Under the pieces are notes generated by a model, which ran no database searches, had not been told where the DNA came from, and saw only the letters and a list, made by a program, of their open reading frames with translations. Source: CAYVUB01 sp964454675 (GTDB lineage: Bacteria; Bacteroidota; Bacteroidia; Flavobacteriales; Flavobacteriaceae). Taken from it: a stretch of DNA of 64,000 bases. Position 1 is the first letter of the stretch; every line of letters begins with the position of its first letter. Positions 61,308 to 64,000 of this stretch are shown here, in pieces. The translations under genes were made by a program, and so were the position numbers. Where the stretch lies: positions 18,923 to 82,922 of the forward strand of contig CAYVUB010000009.1 in the NCBI GenBank assembly GCA_964454675.1, given 5' to 3'.

Positions 61308-61787
61308 TTATAATTTCGATATGTAATTTTTTATTCCTTGTTCGTCCAAATGTACCACATTCCACTCATGTTTAATAACAGCACCTTTACGCTCATAAAA
61401 TTGTATTGCGGGCTCGTTCCAGTTAAGCACTTCCCAGCTTATGCGCTTTACGTTTATTGATGCGCCGTATTTTACAACTTCGTCCAAAAGTGCCGAACCC
61501 AAACCAGAGCCTCGGCTTTTTTGACTTACAATCAAATCTTCAAGATGCAACACGATACCTTTCCATGTTGAAAATCGTTTATACACCAAGGCAATACCTT
61601 CAACGCTGCCGTTTATAATCCCTACAAAACATTGAAAAGCAGCGTTATTTTCAAAGCCGTGTTTTTGCAAGTCATAAACTGTGACCTCAACCGCATCGGG
61701 TTCTTTTTCAAAAACCGCCAGCTCATTAATAAGGCTGAGCACCTGCGGCATATCATCTTTTAGTGCTTTTCTGATATGGAATGTCAT
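61308..61787 (-). CDS. GNAT family N-acetyltransferase
   Basis: A 159-residue acetyl-CoA-dependent transferase. The acetyl-CoA loop is in LIVSQKSRGSGLGSALLDEVV, with VLNWNEPAIQFYERKGAV typical of the diamine-acetyltransferase branch. The acceptor is unknown. It is the first gene of a minus-strand unit with aspartate kinase, divergent from fbp. Confidence 0.9.
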   Translation of the reverse strand: MTFHIRKALKDDMPQVLSLINELAVFEKEPDAVEVTVYDLQKHGFENNAAFQCFVGIINGSVEGIALVYKRFSTWKGIVLHLEDLIVSQKSRGSGLGSALLDEVVKYGASINVKRISWEVLNWNEPAIQFYERKGAVIKHEWNVVHLDEQGIKNYISKL

Positions 61788-61827
61788 CGGTGTTTTTTAT
61801 GAATTTCAAATATAGTTTAAAGAAAGC

Positions 61828-61835
61828 TATTTTTG
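61828..61835 (+). promoter_or_regulatory. -7 element for fbp
   Basis: TATTTTTG matches TAnnTTTG. It is 78 bases before the preferred fbp start at 61914. Confidence 0.45.
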
Positions 61836-61913
61836 TGTATGAAAGTTAAACGAAAACGTTGTAGTTGTGCAAAAAATAAAGATATTTGCACAACCAAAAC
61901 AACATACTATATA

Positions 61914-62915
61914 ATGTCTCAAAAAAATCAAACTCTTGGCGAATTTATCATAGATAATCAAGCAGCATTTAAATATACTTCCGGCGAACTTTCAAGACTT
62001 ATCAATTCTATAAGACTGGCGGCAAAAGTGGTCAACCACGAGGTTAACAAAGCCGGTCTGGTAGATATTATTGGTGCTTATGGCGAAACTAATGTGCAGG
62101 GCGAAGAACAACAAAAACTGGATGTGTATGCCAACCAGAAGTTTATTCAAACCCTGATAAACCGTAATATCGTTTGTGGTATTGCCAGCGAAGAAGAAGA
62201 TTCGTTTATTACCATCAACAGCCAGGATGAAAATCATCAAAATAAATATGTGGTGCTTATTGACCCGCTTGACGGCTCGTCAAACATTGATGTCAATGTT
62301 TCTGTTGGCTCTATTTTTTCGGTTTACAGACGTGTTACTCCGGTAGGAACGCCTGTACAGCTTGAAGATTTTTTACAACCCGGCAACCAGCAGGTAGCTG
62401 CCGGCTATGTGATTTACGGCACGTCAACCATGCTGGTTTATACCACAGGTGCCGGCGTAAACGGTTTTACGCTTAATCCTGCCATCGGCACATTTTATTT
62501 ATCACATCCTGATATGAAATACCCCGGTAACGGAAAAATATACTCGGTAAATGAAGGTAACTACATCCATTTTCCGCAGGGTGTAAAAGATTATATCAAA
62601 TACTGCCAGATGGAAGAAGGCGACCGCCCTTATACGTCACGGTACATAGGCTCGCTGGTATCGGATTTTCATAGAAATATGATAAAAGGCGGTATCTATA
62701 TGTATCCTAAAAGTTCAAAAACATCCAACGGTAAACTGCGCTTACTTTATGAGTGTAACCCAATGGCATTTATCGCAGAACAAGCCGGCGGAATGGCAAG
62801 TGACGGTTTTCATAGAATCTTAGACCTTCGGCCTACAGAATTGCACCAGCGCGTGCCGTTTTTCTGCGGAAGCAAACACATGGTTGAAAAACTTGAAGAA
62901 TTTATGGGAAAATAA
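61914..62915 (+). CDS. fbp: Fructose-1,6-bisphosphatase, class 1
   Basis: Hydrolyses fructose 1,6-bisphosphate in gluconeogenesis. The ATG at 61914 gives a 333-residue protein (MSQKNQTLGEFIIDNQAA), the normal length. The frame extends upstream to 61833, but that part is Lys/Cys-rich and overlaps the promoter element. Metal and substrate sites are seen in ASEEEDSF, DPLDGSSNIDVNVSVGSIFS, YTSRYIGSLVSDFHR and KGGIYMYP. Dispersed repeat family A begins right at its stop codon. Confidence 0.96.
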   Translation: MSQKNQTLGEFIIDNQAAFKYTSGELSRLINSIRLAAKVVNHEVNKAGLVDIIGAYGETNVQGEEQQKLDVYANQKFIQTLINRNIVCGIASEEEDSFITINSQDENHQNKYVVLIDPLDGSSNIDVNVSVGSIFSVYRRVTPVGTPVQLEDFLQPGNQQVAAGYVIYGTSTMLVYTTGAGVNGFTLNPAIGTFYLSHPDMKYPGNGKIYSVNEGNYIHFPQGVKDYIKYCQMEEGDRPYTSRYIGSLVSDFHRNMIKGGIYMYPKSSKTSNGKLRLLYECNPMAFIAEQAGGMASDGFHRILDLRPTELHQRVPFFCGSKHMVEKLEEFMGK

Positions 62916-63104
62916 ACCACTATAGACTGAAAGTCCATAGTTTGGTTTCGGTGAAAGTCCGATTTTAAAGTAACCACATATTACATAAATTTACACAAAT
63001 TACTTTTTGTGAAAATTCGTGCCTTATGCGGCTTAAAATTTTTAGAAACTAAAGTTGATGTACTGAAAGCGCACAGTTTTAAACTATTTTTGAGACCAAT
63101 AAAA
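62915..63104. repeat. Dispersed structured repeat family A, copy 2
   Basis: About 190 bases colinear with 23781-23964: the TAGACTGAAAGTCCATAG hairpin, a GGTGAAAGTCC block, the core ACAAATTACTTTTTGTGAAA, and a TACTGAAAGCGCA remnant of the third hairpin. It starts at the fbp stop codon and is followed by a CCCCG/CGGGG hairpin, as copy 1 is followed by a terminator. Confidence 0.8.
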
Positions 63105-63149
63105 AACCCCGGTTCAATGCCAAATAATGTTTGGGAGAAACGGGGTTTT
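63103..63149. terminator. Terminator-like hairpin after the fbp-linked repeat
   Basis: AAAACCCCG and CGGGGTTTT arms with a 29-base loop; weaker than a compact intrinsic terminator. Confidence 0.5.
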
Positions 63150-63454
63150 AATATGTAATTGATTAATAGCACTGTAAAAATGTAACTATTTTTTTGAATG
63201 TGTTTTTAAAAAACTATAATCTGCATAAAAAACTGTATAAACGGTTATTTTTGATTAAAATCATCGATAAAACGTAAACGTTTATCTTATCAACTATACT
63301 TTATTTTTCTTAAAATACGCATCGTTTCTTTATGAAGATTTACTGTTTTTTTAAACAAAACCGCAATTCTTCCGGCTTATTATTACTTAGCCATAACAGC
63401 CCGTTTATTCTCTTAAGGAAATGTTAAAACTTCATGCGTTATCCTGCTGAAAAA

Positions 63455-63473
63455 TTACGGTTTTTCCGTACTC
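63455..63473 (+). promoter_or_regulatory. Shared 19-bp motif with TACGG/CCGTA arms, copy 2
   Basis: TTACGGTTTTTCCGTACTC is identical to the copy upstream of the GLPGLI operon and in the same orientation to its gene, 263 bases before the start codon. Confidence 0.6.
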
Positions 63474-63662
63474 GTCAACGGCTGTGGTGTTTTGCAGGGC
63501 ATAAAACTTATCAACATTATTTATGTTAAAAAACAATCGTTATTTTTTTTGCTTTTATCGTTTTTATTTTTTTAGGTTTGTCTTGTTGTCTGTTTATAAA
63601 CAGGCTTTTACAAGTTGTTTGTTTTTTAAATAACAACCTTTTGGATGCATTCAAAAAAACCC

Positions 63663-63680
63663 AAAACCGGTACCGGTTTT
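63663..63680. promoter_or_regulatory. 18-bp perfect palindrome before the lipoprotein gene
   Basis: AAAACCGGTACCGGTTTT ends 55 bases before the ATG at 63736. Its dyad symmetry suits either a protein-binding site or an early hairpin in the mRNA. Confidence 0.45.
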
Positions 63681-63735
63681 ATTTTAAACTTGTAAACAAA
63701 ACAACTAAATTATTAACCTAAAACGGAAAGCCAAA

Positions 63736-64000
63736 ATGAAAAAACAATTCACTCATCTAACCAAAATCGGAATCCTTTTACTGGGAATTTTCCTGTTCTT
63801 TACAAACTGTCAGGAACAGGAAGCCATAGAACCTATTGAAAGCAGTCAAGGTAAATACCTACTCAAAAGAGTCAAAGGCAACGAGATAAATAACAATATT
63901 TCCTTAACCGAAAAACTATCCGAACTAAAACAAAAGAATAGCACTATTAACGGATATGAAGCTCGATATAATAACGTTCAATTCAATCTAAACCTTAACG
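63736..64000 (+). CDS. Lipoprotein of unknown function (truncated by window end)
   Basis: An ATG preceded by GGAAAG-CCAAA starts a frame open to the last base, 88 codons so far. The N-terminus has Lys residues, a long hydrophobic stretch (about 11-23, IGILLLGIFLFFT) and a lipobox-type Cys in FTNCQEQEA, so the product is probably a lipoprotein. Glu residues right after the Cys suggest outer-membrane export. No domain can be recognised in the visible part; further sequence is needed to name it. Confidence 0.8.
   Translation, partial: MKKQFTHLTKIGILLLGIFLFFTNCQEQEAIEPIESSQGKYLLKRVKGNEINNNISLTEKLSELKQKNSTINGYEARYNNVQFNLNLN

Larger units (their letters stand above)
63150..63735 (+). other. Palindrome-rich leader of the lipoprotein gene
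   Basis: About 590 bases with no credible reading frame. It contains, in order, the shared ACGG/CCGT motif (63455-63473), the 14-bp palindrome CTGTTTATAAACAG (63590-63603), and the 18-bp palindrome AAAACCGGTACCGGTTTT (63663-63680), then the gene at 63736. Confidence 0.6.

Noticed and set aside
61833..61913. 27-residue N-terminal extension of fbp
   Set aside because: Lys/Cys-rich, overlaps the -7 promoter element, and class 1 FBPases begin near MSQKNQTLGEF at 61914.

Overview
The window is a stretch of an AT-rich Bacteroidetes chromosome, almost certainly from the family Flavobacteriaceae. The evidence is type IX secretion (T9SS) C-terminal sorting domains, TonB-dependent receptors with carboxypeptidase-like plug extensions, GLPGLI proteins, an HU-CCDC81/SPOR protein beside dprA, and promoters of the TAnnTTTG class. 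It is a draft scaffold. A 100-N gap lies inside mgtE, and two genes carry one-base A-tract frameshifts.

Layout. 0-3 kb: orphan C5 cytosine methyltransferase and a T9SS surface protein. 3-6.4 kb: ABM monooxygenase, penicillin-binding protein 1C, small membrane protein. 6.4-12 kb: divergent secreted EEP nuclease/phosphatase facing a TonB receptor plus DUF5689-type lipoprotein, possibly a nucleic-acid or phosphate scavenging unit. 12-18 kb: plsC-type acyltransferase, trpS, a surface protein with a SPOR-like tail, dprA, HU/SPOR protein. 18-23.6 kb: aldehyde dehydrogenase and class Ia ribonucleotide reductase. 23.6-24.4 kb: a long divergent intergenic region with a dispersed repeat and two terminators. 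24.4-32.3 kb: LytTR regulator with TPR histidine kinase, DUF3109, MarC, flavoprotein, S41 protease with dCMP deaminase, HupE/UreJ, tRNA-Leu. 32.4-43.4 kb: prs, rplY, pth, secreted M43 metalloprotease, ribF, HTTM protein, SBBP-repeat T9SS protein, a frameshifted small secreted protein, serS. 43.5-52 kb: possible small RNA or microprotein locus, TPR protein, DUF4286 gene with a fresh 426-bp tandem duplication, ksgA, mgtE, then small metabolic genes. 52-57 kb: four-gene operon of small secreted protein, two GLPGLI proteins and an outer-membrane barrel. 57-63 kb: carboxypeptidase-like protein, OlsF-like bifunctional acyltransferase, aspartate kinase, GNAT, fbp. 63-64 kb: palindrome-rich leader and the start of a lipoprotein gene.

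Most genes are conserved housekeeping genes. The unusual content is in the accessory units and between genes: two families of roughly 160-190 bp structured repeats present twice each, a palindromic repeat read in frame through ribF, a dRS3-like repeat at the trpS start, and an identical 19-bp motif with TACGG/CCGTA arms in the same orientation upstream of the GLPGLI operon and of the lipoprotein. No CRISPR array, complete insertion sequence, prophage or integrase gene was seen.
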